A stretch of 64,000 bases of DNA from Streptomyces pseudovenezuelae (GTDB lineage: Bacteria; Actinomycetota; Actinomycetes; Streptomycetales; Streptomycetaceae), in assembly GCF_001513955.1 (NCBI RefSeq), contig NZ_KQ948152.1, forward strand, positions 62,001 through 126,000, read 5' to 3'. Shown here in pieces: positions 31,501 through 39,525 of the stretch. Positions within the stretch are counted from its first letter, which is position 1; every line of letters begins with the position of its first letter. Position numbers and translations under genes: made by a program. Below the pieces are notes generated by a model. It searched no databases and was not told the origin of the DNA. It was given only the letters and a program-made list of their open reading frames with translations.

Positions 31501-32402
31501 AGCAGGTTGCAGGTGCCGCCGATCGTCGTGGTGATGTAGAAGTACGCGTTGTCCTGGGAGCTGACCTGGGAGGCCACGATCACCGGGACCAGATAGACCA
31601 CGGCGAGCGAGAACAGCGAGCCGGTGTAGTCGCCCGCCAGGAAACGCCCGATCTCCCTGAGGGAGGGCGGCTTCGCGTGGTCCTCGGTCGCCTTCACATG
31701 GCGTGGCGCCAGGCGCCGGAACACCATCCAGCCGAGCGGCAGCACCGAGACCGCGATCGCCGCGACCCACGACACGAAGACACCGGCCGTCGGGATCGCC
31801 ACCGCGAACGCGACCAGGAGTCCCAGCTTCACCGCGGAGAACACGGTGTTGCCGACCGGTACCCACAGCGCGCTGCGCAGCCCGGTCAGCACGCCGTCCT
31901 GGAGGGTGAGCACGTTCCACGCGACGACGGCGGCGATGAAGCCGAGGCCGTTCACCGGCCCGTGCAGGAACCGGTACGACGGCCCCCACGCGTCCAGAGT
32001 GAGCAGGAAGACGACCGCGGCGACCGCCACGAGCACCGAACTGCCCGCGTACGTACGGGCGATGAGCCGGCCGGTGGCCCGGCCCGCGACCGGTATGAAG
32101 CGGGCCAGCGCTCCGGTCAGGGTCACCGCGGTCAGTCCCGCGAGGAGTTTCATCGCGGCGATCGCGGCGGAACCCTGGCCGACCGCCGACTCGGAGTAGT
32201 AGCGGGCTGCCGCCAGCCAGAAGCCGAGGCCCAGCACCGCGGAGATACCGGTGTTGAGCATCAGGGCGTAGGCGTTGCGGAACAGCTGGTTGCCACCGCC
32301 TGCGCCCCTGCCCAGTCCGGGCAGCCGAAGACGGCGCCCCGACTGCTCGGGCGCCTTCGCCGCGGTCGACTCGGGCTCGGTCGTGGTCGTCGTGTCAGAC
32401 AC
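28590..32402 (-). CDS. Fused polysaccharide flippase (Wzx/MATE-like) and GT-C/Wzy-like membrane protein
   Basis: A 1270-residue multispanning protein. Residues about 35-435 form a flippase of the MOP superfamily (FRNAYALMLNTGISAVLGLGFWLAAARYYS at its start). Residues about 440-610 are a hydrophilic, Pro/Glu-rich cytoplasmic linker. The rest has about a dozen further helices with large loops (SWPGFFAAAAFVARACG, GQDYFSPQGFTYLLYLVF, VPAHQLTPFVMLG) and a late soluble region (VLWLSNDTLNNVTPAMPWG), like GT-C glycosyltransferases or O-antigen polymerases. Flippase and polymerase are normally separate genes. The GTG start at 32402 overlaps the deacetylase stop by 8 bases (GTGTCTGA), so they are coupled. 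It likely exports and polymerises the lipid-linked glycan built by the upstream enzymes. Confidence 0.8.
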   Translation of the reverse strand: MSDTTTTTEPESTAAKAPEQSGRRLRLPGLGRGAGGGNQLFRNAYALMLNTGISAVLGLGFWLAAARYYSESAVGQGSAAIAAMKLLAGLTAVTLTGALARFIPVAGRATGRLIARTYAGSSVLVAVAAVVFLLTLDAWGPSYRFLHGPVNGLGFIAAVVAWNVLTLQDGVLTGLRSALWVPVGNTVFSAVKLGLLVAFAVAIPTAGVFVSWVAAIAVSVLPLGWMVFRRLAPRHVKATEDHAKPPSLREIGRFLAGDYTGSLFSLAVVYLVPVIVASQVSSQDNAYFYITTTIGGTCNLLAINMGASLTVEGSHDPGRLAANTRAALKRMARIMLPVAGVLFFGAPWILGVFGPGYADAATPLLRWFAVGAVLRVVMETYFAVLRAQSRTSGLAWLQGLLCAMVLGLTLLLLPRMGLTGAGVAEISSLAVIVAIAAPRLYRTVRHAPPPEVPATAAPDGDLADLGTREVPAAGRARRPAWALDQDTLALGIHVDFDHQERRPDVRPGPGTPPTGTPVTGVTRDRPTWALQKPSELGLPVQAREPGSESSVGPAEPEVDAPFEVAFDTGKEIDVPEEPAAREEAALPAEPPRPLSPRERLQPTWLGMFLGCLLAVALLLYWVPALSLGEADLDRMGGLGLISVLPLPTLAGAALLVVVFASLLWLGREHKALLLLTLVATVFSLHALPAVIEVEPRFATAWQHLGFIDYIDRTGSAVPDLDARWSWPGFFAAAAFVARACGVTDLTEVIRWWPTAIQLLYLVPMFLLVRHMRASWRAKWTGIWIFVLSGWVGQDYFSPQGFTYLLYLVFVAVLLVWFRAPRVIWTKRRPGEAEVEPTNRRQRAVLLAVLIGLFAASVPAHQLTPFVMLGVLAVLVLIGRSELRGLPILFAVMVAAWIGWMAEPYWSGHFDDLFGGVGGVGGNVSSSVSGRIEGGSSTHKLVLYVRVLLAGGVMALACYGWWRRREHKYREAALLVLTFVPFLGFGMQSYGGEMALRVFMFALPGAGLLAALALFPRTGVTAKEREKDRVSLAPVAALMAGLLLIGGFLVARWGNEPFERIQPGEVTAMDYVYAHDDPTVRVLWLSNDTLNNVTPAMPWGARDMEKVSYVPTLAPTDPVLVSGLVKSLKDAGPNSYLMVNVSQVTYLRLDVGYSRTWEPRLLDNLDSRKELRRVLTNDDVTLYALRDQPAGKVPKADPGPIGPQVTWTPWSVVGALAALALILLLSAREVVRVAVRPGVRQLRWLQSSFWFALPLLAVFLAALVQRFLTMK

Positions 32403-33195
32403 GGGAACGGGAGACCTTCCGGCGGACCTGTCGTGCTCTGCGGACCAACGCGTACCCCTTGGTGAGGGCACGGTCCCTGGCGAAGTCCCGGGCGATCGCA
32501 CGGCCCTGGACGAGCCGCTCGAACTCCTCGGCCGTGGTGGCGCGGCGCACGGTCAGCCGCGTCAGCGCGTACGGTCCCTGGCGGCGCCGCGCGAGGGCGT
32601 TGTTCACCGCGAGAGCCTGGCCGTACCCGGTCTCGCGCGCCGCCTCGCGCACCCGGCGGCTGGAGTAGCCGTACGGGTAGGCGAGCGAGACCGGCGCGGT
32701 GCCGACCTCGTCGCGGACGATCTCCCGGGAGTGGATCAGCTCGTGGCGCAGCGCGCCGTCGTCGAGCTGGTCGAGCTGCGGGTGTGTGTGGGTGTGGCCG
32801 CCGATCTCGACGTCCGCCGCGGCGAGTGCGCGGACCTGGTCCCAGTCCAGCATGGTGTCCAGGCCGCCGCCGGTGTCGTACGCGCCCCGGAGCCAGCCGG
32901 TGGAGACGAACACCGTGGCCGGGAAGCCGTGCTTGGCGAGCACGGGCAGGGCGTGCCGGTGGACTCCCTCGTAGCCGTCGTCGAAGGTGATCAGGACGGG
33001 CCGCTCGGGCAGCGGCCGGCCGTCGCGCCAACGGCCCGCGAGGTCCGCCGTCCTGACCGGGGTGAGCCCCGACTCGCCGACGATCTCCATCTGCCGGGCG
33101 AAGGCCTCCGGGGACACCGACAGCACGCGGGTGGCGTCGTTCGGGTCGGTGGCGACCGCGTGGTACATGAGGATCGGTACGGGCGGCTCAGCCAT
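32395..33195 (-). CDS. NodB-type polysaccharide deacetylase
   Basis: A 266-residue CE4 enzyme. The catalytic base motif is LITFDDGYEG (Asp72, Asp73) and the metal motif GGHTHTHPQL (His134, His138); the later AYPYGYSSRRV motif contains the usual Arg. No signal peptide is seen, so it would act in the cytoplasm or be held at the membrane by partners. It removes acetyl (or similar) groups from glycan. It overlaps its neighbours on both sides by 8 bases, within a tightly coupled operon of glycosyltransferases. Confidence 0.9.
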   Translation of the reverse strand: MAEPPVPILMYHAVATDPNDATRVLSVSPEAFARQMEIVGESGLTPVRTADLAGRWRDGRPLPERPVLITFDDGYEGVHRHALPVLAKHGFPATVFVSTGWLRGAYDTGGGLDTMLDWDQVRALAAADVEIGGHTHTHPQLDQLDDGALRHELIHSREIVRDEVGTAPVSLAYPYGYSSRRVREAARETGYGQALAVNNALARRRQGPYALTRLTVRRATTAEEFERLVQGRAIARDFARDRALTKGYALVRRARQVRRKVSRSRV

Positions 33196-34177
33196 CTCTC
33201 TCCCCCTCGATGTCCGCGACGGTGAACGTGGCCCCGCCCCGCCGTGCCCGCACGGTGCCGATCACATACCCGCCGGCCGCCGTGAGCACCCCGGCGACGA
33301 TCGCCCCCGCCCGGCCCGCGCCGCCCGGCCGGGCCAGCGCGGCGTCCCGCAGCCCGCGCACCACCCCGGACGGCAGCACCCGGGTGGCGTACCGGCGCTC
33401 GGACTCAAGTCCCTTGCCGGCGCCGACACTTCGGGCCACCAGCGCCTTCGACAGGCCCTCCGCGTACGCGCGCGTGCGGAAGTACCCGAAGTGCTCGCGC
33501 GCCTCCGGCACCCGGTGGTGGATCACCGCGCGGTCGTCGATCAGCAGGACCGCGTCCGGTCTGGCCCGGCTCAGCCGGATGCACAGCTCCGTCTCCTCGC
33601 AGCCCAGCGGGCGCTTGTCGCCGTCCCGCCCGATGCCGGTCGCGAAACCGCCCGCCACGTCGAAGGCACTGCGCCGGAAGGAGGCGTTGCCGCCCAGGAC
33701 GTTGCGCACCCGGACCAGGCCGGACGGGATGCCCTTGTAGGTGCAGCCGACCACCCAGTCGAACTCCTCGGGGAACCAGGCGGGCCGGCGTCCCGACGCC
33801 CAGATCGGCACCGTACGGCCGCCGACCGCCATGACCCGCGGGTCGGCGTAGGCGGCGGCGAAGCGGCGAAGCCAGTCGCGCTCGGCGACGGCGTCGTCGT
33901 CGAGGAAGGCGATCACCTCGCCCCGCGAGGCCGCGATCCCCGTGTTGCGGCCCGCGGACAGGCCACGGGGGCCCGCGTTGGCGAACACGCGGACCTCCCG
34001 GACCTCCTTGTACTCCTTGGTCAGGCGGTCCAGCAGCGCCCGATTGTGGTCGACGACCAGCAGCGTCTCGCGGGCCGGGTACGACTGCGTCCGCACCGAG
34101 GCGACCGCCGCGAGGATGTCCTCCCAGCGGTCCTCGGTGTACACGCAGATCACGACGGAGACGTCGGGACCGCTCAA
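33188..34177 (-). CDS. Family 2 glycosyltransferase, C-terminal hydrophobic segment
   Basis: A 329-residue protein. The TTG start at 34177 forms a TTGA overlap with the preceding stop and has GGGGAGAGG upstream. The GT-A fold is clear: VSVVICVYTEDRWEDILAAVASV, the nucleotide/metal motif AFLDDDAVAERDW, and the later acceptor motif CEETELCIRL. A weak hydrophobic stretch near the end (AGAIVAGVLTAAGGYVIG) may attach it to the membrane. It transfers sugar from a nucleotide sugar; the specificity is unknown. Confidence 0.88.
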   Translation of the reverse strand: MSGPDVSVVICVYTEDRWEDILAAVASVRTQSYPARETLLVVDHNRALLDRLTKEYKEVREVRVFANAGPRGLSAGRNTGIAASRGEVIAFLDDDAVAERDWLRRFAAAYADPRVMAVGGRTVPIWASGRRPAWFPEEFDWVVGCTYKGIPSGLVRVRNVLGGNASFRRSAFDVAGGFATGIGRDGDKRPLGCEETELCIRLSRARPDAVLLIDDRAVIHHRVPEAREHFGYFRTRAYAEGLSKALVARSVGAGKGLESERRYATRVLPSGVVRGLRDAALARPGGAGRAGAIVAGVLTAAGGYVIGTVRARRGGATFTVADIEGERDG

Positions 34178-34995
34178 GACACCTCTCCCCGGCGCGAGTC
34201 GAGCATCGGCGAGTGATGGATGCGGCGGCGCAGCGCACGCCGGTTGGACCGCTCCCCGAGGATCACCCTGAGCACCCGGAACCCGTCCCGCACGGCCCGC
34301 AGGTTGCTCGCGCCGTGGATGCGCAGGTACTCGTAGCTCGGTATCTCCTGCACCTTCAGCCCCGCCTTGACGACCCGGATGTTCATCAGGGTCTCCACCT
34401 CGAAACCCGTGCAGTCGAGGTCGATCTTGTCGAGGCAGTGCCGCCAGAAGGCGTTGTACCCGTAGCAGAGATCCGTGTAGCGGGCGCCGAACTTGCGGTT
34501 GACGATGGTGCACAGCGCCCAGTTGCCGAGCTTGCGGATGAAGGTCATGTCGTCGGTGCCGCCGCCGTTGGCGAAGCGGGACCCCTTGGCGAAGTCCGCG
34601 CCCGAGACCAGGGCGGACACATAGGAGACGATCTCGTTGCCGTCGGCCGAGCCGTCGGCGTCGATCATGACGACGATGTCACCGGTGCAGGCCTCGAACC
34701 CGGTGATCAGGGCGTCCCCCTTGCCCTTGCCGTGCTGCTTCACCACCTTCACCTCGGGCCACAGCTCGCGGGCCACCGCGACGGTGTCGTCCGAGGAGTT
34801 GCCGTCCACCAGGACCACTTCGTGGATCCAGTCCGGAAGGGTCTTGAAGACGTACGGAAGGTTCTCCGCCTCGTTCATGGCGGGTATGACCACACTCACC
34901 GGTGGCGCTATGGCCAGGTGGGTGGAGATCGGCCGGTACTGGCTGGCTGTCGGCACATCCTGGCCCGCAGTCGCCGGGCGCAGAACTGAACTCAT
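34174..34995 (-). CDS. Family 2 glycosyltransferase, polyprenyl-phosphate sugar synthase-like
   Basis: A 273-residue protein, first gene of the polysaccharide operon on this strand. It contains SVVIPAMNEAENLPYVFKTLP, EVVLVDGNSSDDTVAVAREL, the metal motif VVMIDADGSADGNEI, and GSRFANGGGTDDMTFIRKLGNWALCTIVNRKFGARYTDLCYGYNAF. These are features of dolichol/polyprenyl-phosphate mannosyl- or glucosyl-transferases without the membrane domain. It probably makes a lipid-linked sugar donor for the extracytoplasmic GT-C protein downstream. The start at 34995 follows GAGAGGGAA. Confidence 0.88.
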   Translation of the reverse strand: MSSVLRPATAGQDVPTASQYRPISTHLAIAPPVSVVIPAMNEAENLPYVFKTLPDWIHEVVLVDGNSSDDTVAVARELWPEVKVVKQHGKGKGDALITGFEACTGDIVVMIDADGSADGNEIVSYVSALVSGADFAKGSRFANGGGTDDMTFIRKLGNWALCTIVNRKFGARYTDLCYGYNAFWRHCLDKIDLDCTGFEVETLMNIRVVKAGLKVQEIPSYEYLRIHGASNLRAVRDGFRVLRVILGERSNRRALRRRIHHSPMLDSRRGEVS

Positions 34996-35362
34996 GAGTC
35001 TGGTTCCCTCTCGTCCGGTGGACCGCCCGCCCCCGGGCGGTCCGGTTTGTTGCTCCGGTTCGAAAGGGGGGTTCTCACACACGGCATGCCGGAAGGAAGC
35101 TCCGTACCTGCCGGGTGAGCTGGCAAAGCTGGCCGACCGCCGTCGTGCCGTGCGTGTTCAGAGAGACGACAACCGGTCGCGCGGCACGACTCGGTCACCT
35201 GTGCGGTCACCGAGCACGGCACCCCCCTACCGCGCCCCGCGTCCCCCCGTCGCGGACCTTGAGCCCTCCCCTAGAGCCGCTTGATGACGGGACGGTGCGG
35301 GTGTGTGTGATGTATGACGGTATTGACGATTGAACCCGTATGGCAAGGCCTGGAACGAGGCC
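34996..35362. other. Intergenic region before the glycosyltransferase operon
   Basis: This 367-base gap separates the FemAB/GNAT-like gene (ending at 35363) from the glycosyltransferase operon. No convincing gene is present. The stretch 35285-35345 is AT-richer than its surroundings and is the likely promoter area for the leftward operon. I could not fix a -35/-10 pair, and no clear terminator stem was found after 35363. Confidence 0.4.
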
Positions 35363-36484
35363 TCACGTTTTTGTTGGTTTGACCGTTACAGTCCGACCTG
35401 AGCGGATCTTGCCCACCTTCTTCAGCAGCCTGTCGGCGGGTTCGAACAGCTCCGGCCGCGCCATCACGGCGTTGCGCAGTGCCCGCACCGGAACCCGGCG
35501 GACGCGATGTCCTGCCGCGACCGGGTGCCGGCGGGTCACCCACCCCTCCGACACGGTCAGTTCCCGTGTCTTCAGGGAGTCCTTGTACTCCTTCTGTCCC
35601 CGGCCCAGATCGAGGTACGCGATCCCGTCGGCGGCGGCCGCCTCGGCCATCCGCAGATGCAGGACCAGGCCCGGGGAGTACTTCGCGTCCTGCGGGTCGT
35701 ACGCGGGGAACCAGCACGCGAGGACGCGTTCGGTGCGCAGCCCGAAGTGGGCGGCGACCGGCCTGCCGCCCGCGTACAGCACCGAGAGGATCCCGGCGAA
35801 CTGCTGGGAGCGGGTGTGGAACAGCTGCTCCACGAGCCGGGTGATCCACTCGTGCGCGAAGCGGTCGCTGCGGCCGGTCCTGCGGTACTGGGCGGACTTC
35901 CAGTCCATCAGGGTGCGCAGGGCGGCCGGGTCGCGCTCGTCGTGGACGTAGCGCAACTCGCCCACGGTACGGGCCAGTCTGCGCTCCTTGGCGAGGGTGG
36001 TGCGGGTGAACTTCGGCGAGCGCTCCCGCAGCCCGGCCAGATAGACCGCGTACCCCTGCTCGACGTCCATGACCGGAGAGGGGAACCTGCCGGAGGCCTC
36101 CGCCTCGAACGGCCCCTGGCCCTCCACCAGATGATCGAACTCCCAGACCGCGAGCCCGCAGGCGCGCAGCAGTTCCCGCGCGTCCCAGGTGAACCCGGGC
36201 CGGTGCACCAGTCCCTGGGCGTCCGAGATGCCGAGGCCGACGGCCCGGCCGACCCCGGCGGCGGTTCTCTGGAAGGGCAGGAACGCGGCGGGCTCGCCCT
36301 GTTCCTGTGCGACGGCGATCCGCACGCCCCGTCTGCACCGGCCCACCGCGAGCGCGAACTCGGGGGACAGGAACGGGTTCGCGAGGCCCGGCGTCCCGTG
36401 GAGATGGGCCTTGGACTGCAGAGCGGTCCACGCCACCCGGTCGGCCGCGCTCAGCTCGCCGGGGCGGTGCACGCTGATGTCCAC
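35363..36484 (-). CDS. FemAB/BioF2-like GNAT-fold acyl- or aminoacyl-transferase
   Basis: A 373-residue protein. It has the double-GNAT layout of Pfam BioF2-like/FemAB proteins: an N-terminal half with NPFLSPEFALAVG and IAVAQEQGEPAAFLPFQR, and a C-terminal half with GRPVAAHFGLRTERVLACWFPAYDPQDAKYSPGLVLHLRMAEAAAADGIAYLDLGRGQKEYKDSL. Such proteins in exopolysaccharide loci acylate sugars. The GTG start at 36484 lies one base after the stop of the small membrane protein gene, which indicates coupled expression. It probably decorates the polymer made next door; this is inference from the neighbourhood. Confidence 0.82.
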   Translation of the reverse strand: MDISVHRPGELSAADRVAWTALQSKAHLHGTPGLANPFLSPEFALAVGRCRRGVRIAVAQEQGEPAAFLPFQRTAAGVGRAVGLGISDAQGLVHRPGFTWDARELLRACGLAVWEFDHLVEGQGPFEAEASGRFPSPVMDVEQGYAVYLAGLRERSPKFTRTTLAKERRLARTVGELRYVHDERDPAALRTLMDWKSAQYRRTGRSDRFAHEWITRLVEQLFHTRSQQFAGILSVLYAGGRPVAAHFGLRTERVLACWFPAYDPQDAKYSPGLVLHLRMAEAAAADGIAYLDLGRGQKEYKDSLKTRELTVSEGWVTRRHPVAAGHRVRRVPVRALRNAVMARPELFEPADRLLKKVGKIRSGRTVTVKPTKT

Positions 36485-36485
36485 G

Positions 36486-36881
36486 TCAGAGGTCCTGGCC
36501 CTTCGCCGCACGGCGCTGCCGCATCAGCACCGGCAGCAGGATGAGGGCGCTGATCACGGCCATCGCCATGACGCCGCCGCGCGCCGACCAGCGGTGCGTG
36601 GCCAGCATGCCCTGGGCCACCAGCATGTTGAGGACGACCGAGCCGGCCAGCGAGGCCAGCGCCCGGGCGAACGGATCGAAGCCGCGCAGGGCGGCGGCGA
36701 TACCGGCGGCGGGTGCCGCGAGCAGGAAGAAGAGCGTGAGCGGGGCGCGCAGCGGTGAGCCGGAGCCGGTGAGCGCGAGCAGGGCGCCCCAACCGCCCAC
36801 GGCGGTCGCGGCGCCCGCGAGCAGTGGTGTGAAGTCTCTCCCGGAGGCGCGCGACGGTCTCCGGACGCGTGTTGTCTGCAT
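36486..36881 (-). CDS. Small integral membrane protein, unknown
   Basis: A 131-residue protein with about four predicted helices: LLAGAATAVGGWGALLALTG, LTLFFLLAAPAAGIAAAL, ALASLAGSVVLNMLVAQG and GVMAMAVISALILLPVLM, and an Arg/Lys-rich tail. It is not a family I can name. It directly precedes the FemAB/GNAT-like gene in the same transcript, so a role in the same polysaccharide or surface pathway is plausible. Confidence 0.75.
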   Translation of the reverse strand: MQTTRVRRPSRASGRDFTPLLAGAATAVGGWGALLALTGSGSPLRAPLTLFFLLAAPAAGIAAALRGFDPFARALASLAGSVVLNMLVAQGMLATHRWSARGGVMAMAVISALILLPVLMRQRRAAKGQDL

Positions 36882-37067
36882 GAGCGACGTTTCCCCCCAG
36901 AAAGCGTCGGATGCCGGACTTCAATGTCGCGCAGTGCCTGGGGGACCGTCAAGAGCACGCAGTGCAGCGGTCCATGGCATCGGCACCGATTTTGGCATGG
37001 ACACTTCCCGTTGGTGCGTGTCGTTGCTACGACGGATACGGCAGAGATCCTGCTAAAGGGAGGTTCC

Positions 37068-37862
37068 ATGAGACGTTCCCGATTTGCCGCGTACGTCGGC
37101 TCACTCCTCCTCGCCCTCGCCGCAGTCCTCACCGGGACGGGCACCGCCCACGCAGCCCAGGGCCCCTATGTGGCCCTGGGGGACTCCTATTCCTCGGGTG
37201 TCGGCGCCGGCAGCTACATCAGTTCGAGCGGCGACTGCAAGCGCAGCACGAAGGCCTACCCCTACCTCTGGGCGGCCGCCCACTCACCCTCGTCGTTCAC
37301 GTTCGCCGCGTGCTCGGGCGCCCGTACGGGTGATGTTCTGGCGAACCAGCTGACCCCGCTCAGCTCCGCCACCGCACTCGTCTCCATCAGCATCGGAGGC
37401 AACGACGCCGGTTTCGCCGACGTCATGACGACCTGTGTGCTCCAGTCCGACAGCTCCTGCCTCTCCCGGATCAGCACCGCGAAGGCGTACGTCGACTCGA
37501 CGCTCCCGGGCCAACTGGACACCGTCTACGCGCAGATCAGCGGCCGGGCCCCCAACGCCCACGTGGTCGTCCTCGGCTACCCCCGCTTCTACAAGCTCGG
37601 CACCACCTGCCTCGGCCTGTCCGAGACCAAGCGGAAGGCGATCAACGACGCCGCCGACTACCTCGACACCGCGATCGCCAAGCGCGCCGCGAACCACGGC
37701 TTCACCTGGGCCGACGTCCGTGGCACCTTCACCGGCCACGAACTCTGCTCCGGCAGCGCCTGGCTGCACAGCCTCAACCTGCTCAACATCGGCGAGTCCT
37801 ACCACCCGACCGCGGCCGGCCAGTCCGGCGGCTATCTCCCGGCCCTGAACAGCGCGGCCTGA
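37068..37862 (+). CDS. Secreted SGNH/GDSL lipase-esterase
   Basis: A 264-residue secreted hydrolase. The ATG at 37068 follows AAAGGGAGG. A signal peptide (residues 1-29) ends at AHA. Block I is YVALGDSYSSG with the nucleophile Ser40, block III ISIGGNDAGF supplies the oxyanion Asn, and block V SYHPTAAGQ supplies the catalytic His246. Six cysteines fit three disulfides as in Streptomyces extracellular lipases of this type. It hydrolyses fatty esters or phospholipids outside the cell. It converges with the kinase gene across 7 bases. Confidence 0.93.
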   Translation: MRRSRFAAYVGSLLLALAAVLTGTGTAHAAQGPYVALGDSYSSGVGAGSYISSSGDCKRSTKAYPYLWAAAHSPSSFTFAACSGARTGDVLANQLTPLSSATALVSISIGGNDAGFADVMTTCVLQSDSSCLSRISTAKAYVDSTLPGQLDTVYAQISGRAPNAHVVVLGYPRFYKLGTTCLGLSETKRKAINDAADYLDTAIAKRAANHGFTWADVRGTFTGHELCSGSAWLHSLNLLNIGESYHPTAAGQSGGYLPALNSAA

Positions 37863-37869
37863 TCACCCC

Positions 37870-39450
37870 TCACGGGGACGCAGTGGGGGAGGCCTCGCCG
37901 GTGCCGGTCGGGGTCTCCGCCACGCAGGTCAGCGAGAACGGGACCGAGTTGGACGTCTTCTCGACGGGGTCGCGGACCTCCACGCTGATGGTGTCCTCGA
38001 ACGTCCCGCTGTCGTCCTGCGTGGTGACGAACCGCCTGTCCTCCTGCGTCCTGCCGCCACCGGCCGGGAACGTGAGCTTCTTCCAACTGCCGTTCACCGA
38101 GCCGTTCTTCGACACCCAGCGGTAGCTCACCGTCGCCGGGAGCCGCCCGACCTCCAGCGTGACCGTGAAGGTGGGGGCCGCCGACCTGTCCGGCGGGCAG
38201 CTGCCCGTGTAGTCGGTGTTCGAGCCCGACAGCGAGACGTCCACCGACTGCGGCGGGGCCGCGCTCGTGGTGCTCTTGCTCGGACTCGGCGACGGGGTGT
38301 CCTCACCGCCCGTCCCGGTCCCGGTCTCCGCGGGAGAACTCACCGCCGGGGTGGTGTCCTTGGCGGTCGCCCCGCCCTTGTCGCCGTCGTCATGGTTCAG
38401 CAGCGCGTACGTCAGCCCCGCGATCGCCAGCGCGAGGACCAGCACGCCCGCGACCAGGACGCCGGTCGCGCGGCGATTGCGCTCCGGGGGCCCGGAGGCG
38501 GCGACGGGGGTGGAGGTGGGAGTGGGGGCCGGCCGGTACGGGGCTGTCGGCGGCTCCTGCGGGAACGGTGCCGCCATGGTCGGGGCGTACGGCCCCGCCT
38601 GCACGGCATCCGCCCGGGGCGTGCCTCCCGCCGCGATGATCCGCAGCTCCTGCTCGGCCCGGTCGGCCGGCAGCCGCTCCGCGGGGTCCTTGCGCAGCAG
38701 CCCGTCGATCACCGGCGTGAGCGGACCGGCCCGGTACGGCGGCGGCAGCTCCTCGTCGACGATCGCGCGCAGGGTGCTCAGCGGGGTGTTCTGCCGGAAG
38801 GGGGAGTTGCCCTCGACGGCGGCGTACAGCAGCACGCCCAGCGACCACAGGTCCGACTCCGGGCCGGGGGTGCGGCCGAGCGCCCGCTCCGGGGCCAGGA
38901 ACTCGGGCGAGCCGATCACCTCACCGGTCATCGTCAGCGCCGAACTGCCCTCGACCTGGGCGATGCCGAAGTCGGTGAGCACCACGCGGCCGTCGTTCGA
39001 CAGCAGTACGTTGGCGGGCTTCACGTCCCGGTGCAGCACACCGGCCTCGTGCGCGGCCCGCAGCGCGGCGAGCACCTCGGCACCGATGTGCGCGGTCCGC
39101 TGCGGGCTGAGCGGGCCCTCCGCGTCCAGGAGCTCGGCGAGCGAGATGCCCCGCACCAGCTCCATCACGATCCACGGGCGGCCGTCCTCGGTGGCCACGT
39201 CGTACACCGTCACCACATTGCGGTTGGCGACCCGGGCCGCGGCCCACGCCTCGCGCTCCAGACGGGCGTACAGCCGCTCGACCTCGTGTGTCGCCAGCCC
39301 GTGCGGCGCCCGCACCTCCTTGACGGCGACCTCGCGGTGCAGCACCTCGTCGCGGGCGCGCCACACGGTGCCCATGCCGCCCTCGCCGAGCGGGGACAGG
39401 AGGCGGTAGCGGCCCGCGATCACTCGTTCACTGCCCGGTTCTTCGGACAC
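37870..39450 (-). CDS. Membrane Ser/Thr protein kinase (PknB-like) with extracellular beta domain
   Basis: A 526-residue receptor kinase. The GTG start at 39450 is preferred over 39486 because GGGGGA precedes it. The kinase domain occupies residues 14-270: glycine loop LGEGGMGTVW, Lys44 in VAVKEV, catalytic loop HRDVKPANVL (Asp142), DFG at 160-162 and SPEFLAPE. After a Pro/Thr-rich juxtamembrane part there is one membrane helix (329-352), an extracellular Ser/Thr/Pro linker and a small beta-rich domain with the cysteines in SCPPDRS and SLTCVAET. PASTA repeats are absent, so the sensed signal differs from PknB. Confidence 0.92.
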   Translation of the reverse strand: MSEEPGSERVIAGRYRLLSPLGEGGMGTVWRARDEVLHREVAVKEVRAPHGLATHEVERLYARLEREAWAAARVANRNVVTVYDVATEDGRPWIVMELVRGISLAELLDAEGPLSPQRTAHIGAEVLAALRAAHEAGVLHRDVKPANVLLSNDGRVVLTDFGIAQVEGSSALTMTGEVIGSPEFLAPERALGRTPGPESDLWSLGVLLYAAVEGNSPFRQNTPLSTLRAIVDEELPPPYRAGPLTPVIDGLLRKDPAERLPADRAEQELRIIAAGGTPRADAVQAGPYAPTMAAPFPQEPPTAPYRPAPTPTSTPVAASGPPERNRRATGVLVAGVLVLALAIAGLTYALLNHDDGDKGGATAKDTTPAVSSPAETGTGTGGEDTPSPSPSKSTTSAAPPQSVDVSLSGSNTDYTGSCPPDRSAAPTFTVTLEVGRLPATVSYRWVSKNGSVNGSWKKLTFPAGGGRTQEDRRFVTTQDDSGTFEDTISVEVRDPVEKTSNSVPFSLTCVAETPTGTGEASPTASP

Positions 39451-39525
39451 GGGCGTCCCCCATTCGCATCCGGGCGAAATCTCCACTCCGCGTGATGTCG
39501 CACGTGAATTCTGTACAAAAGTAGC

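Noticed and set aside
28590..32465. Long rightward open frame (about 860 codons) opposite the flippase fusion
   Set aside because: Antisense shadow of a real GC-rich gene; low-complexity Arg/Gln/Asp/His composition, no ribosome site and no family resemblance.
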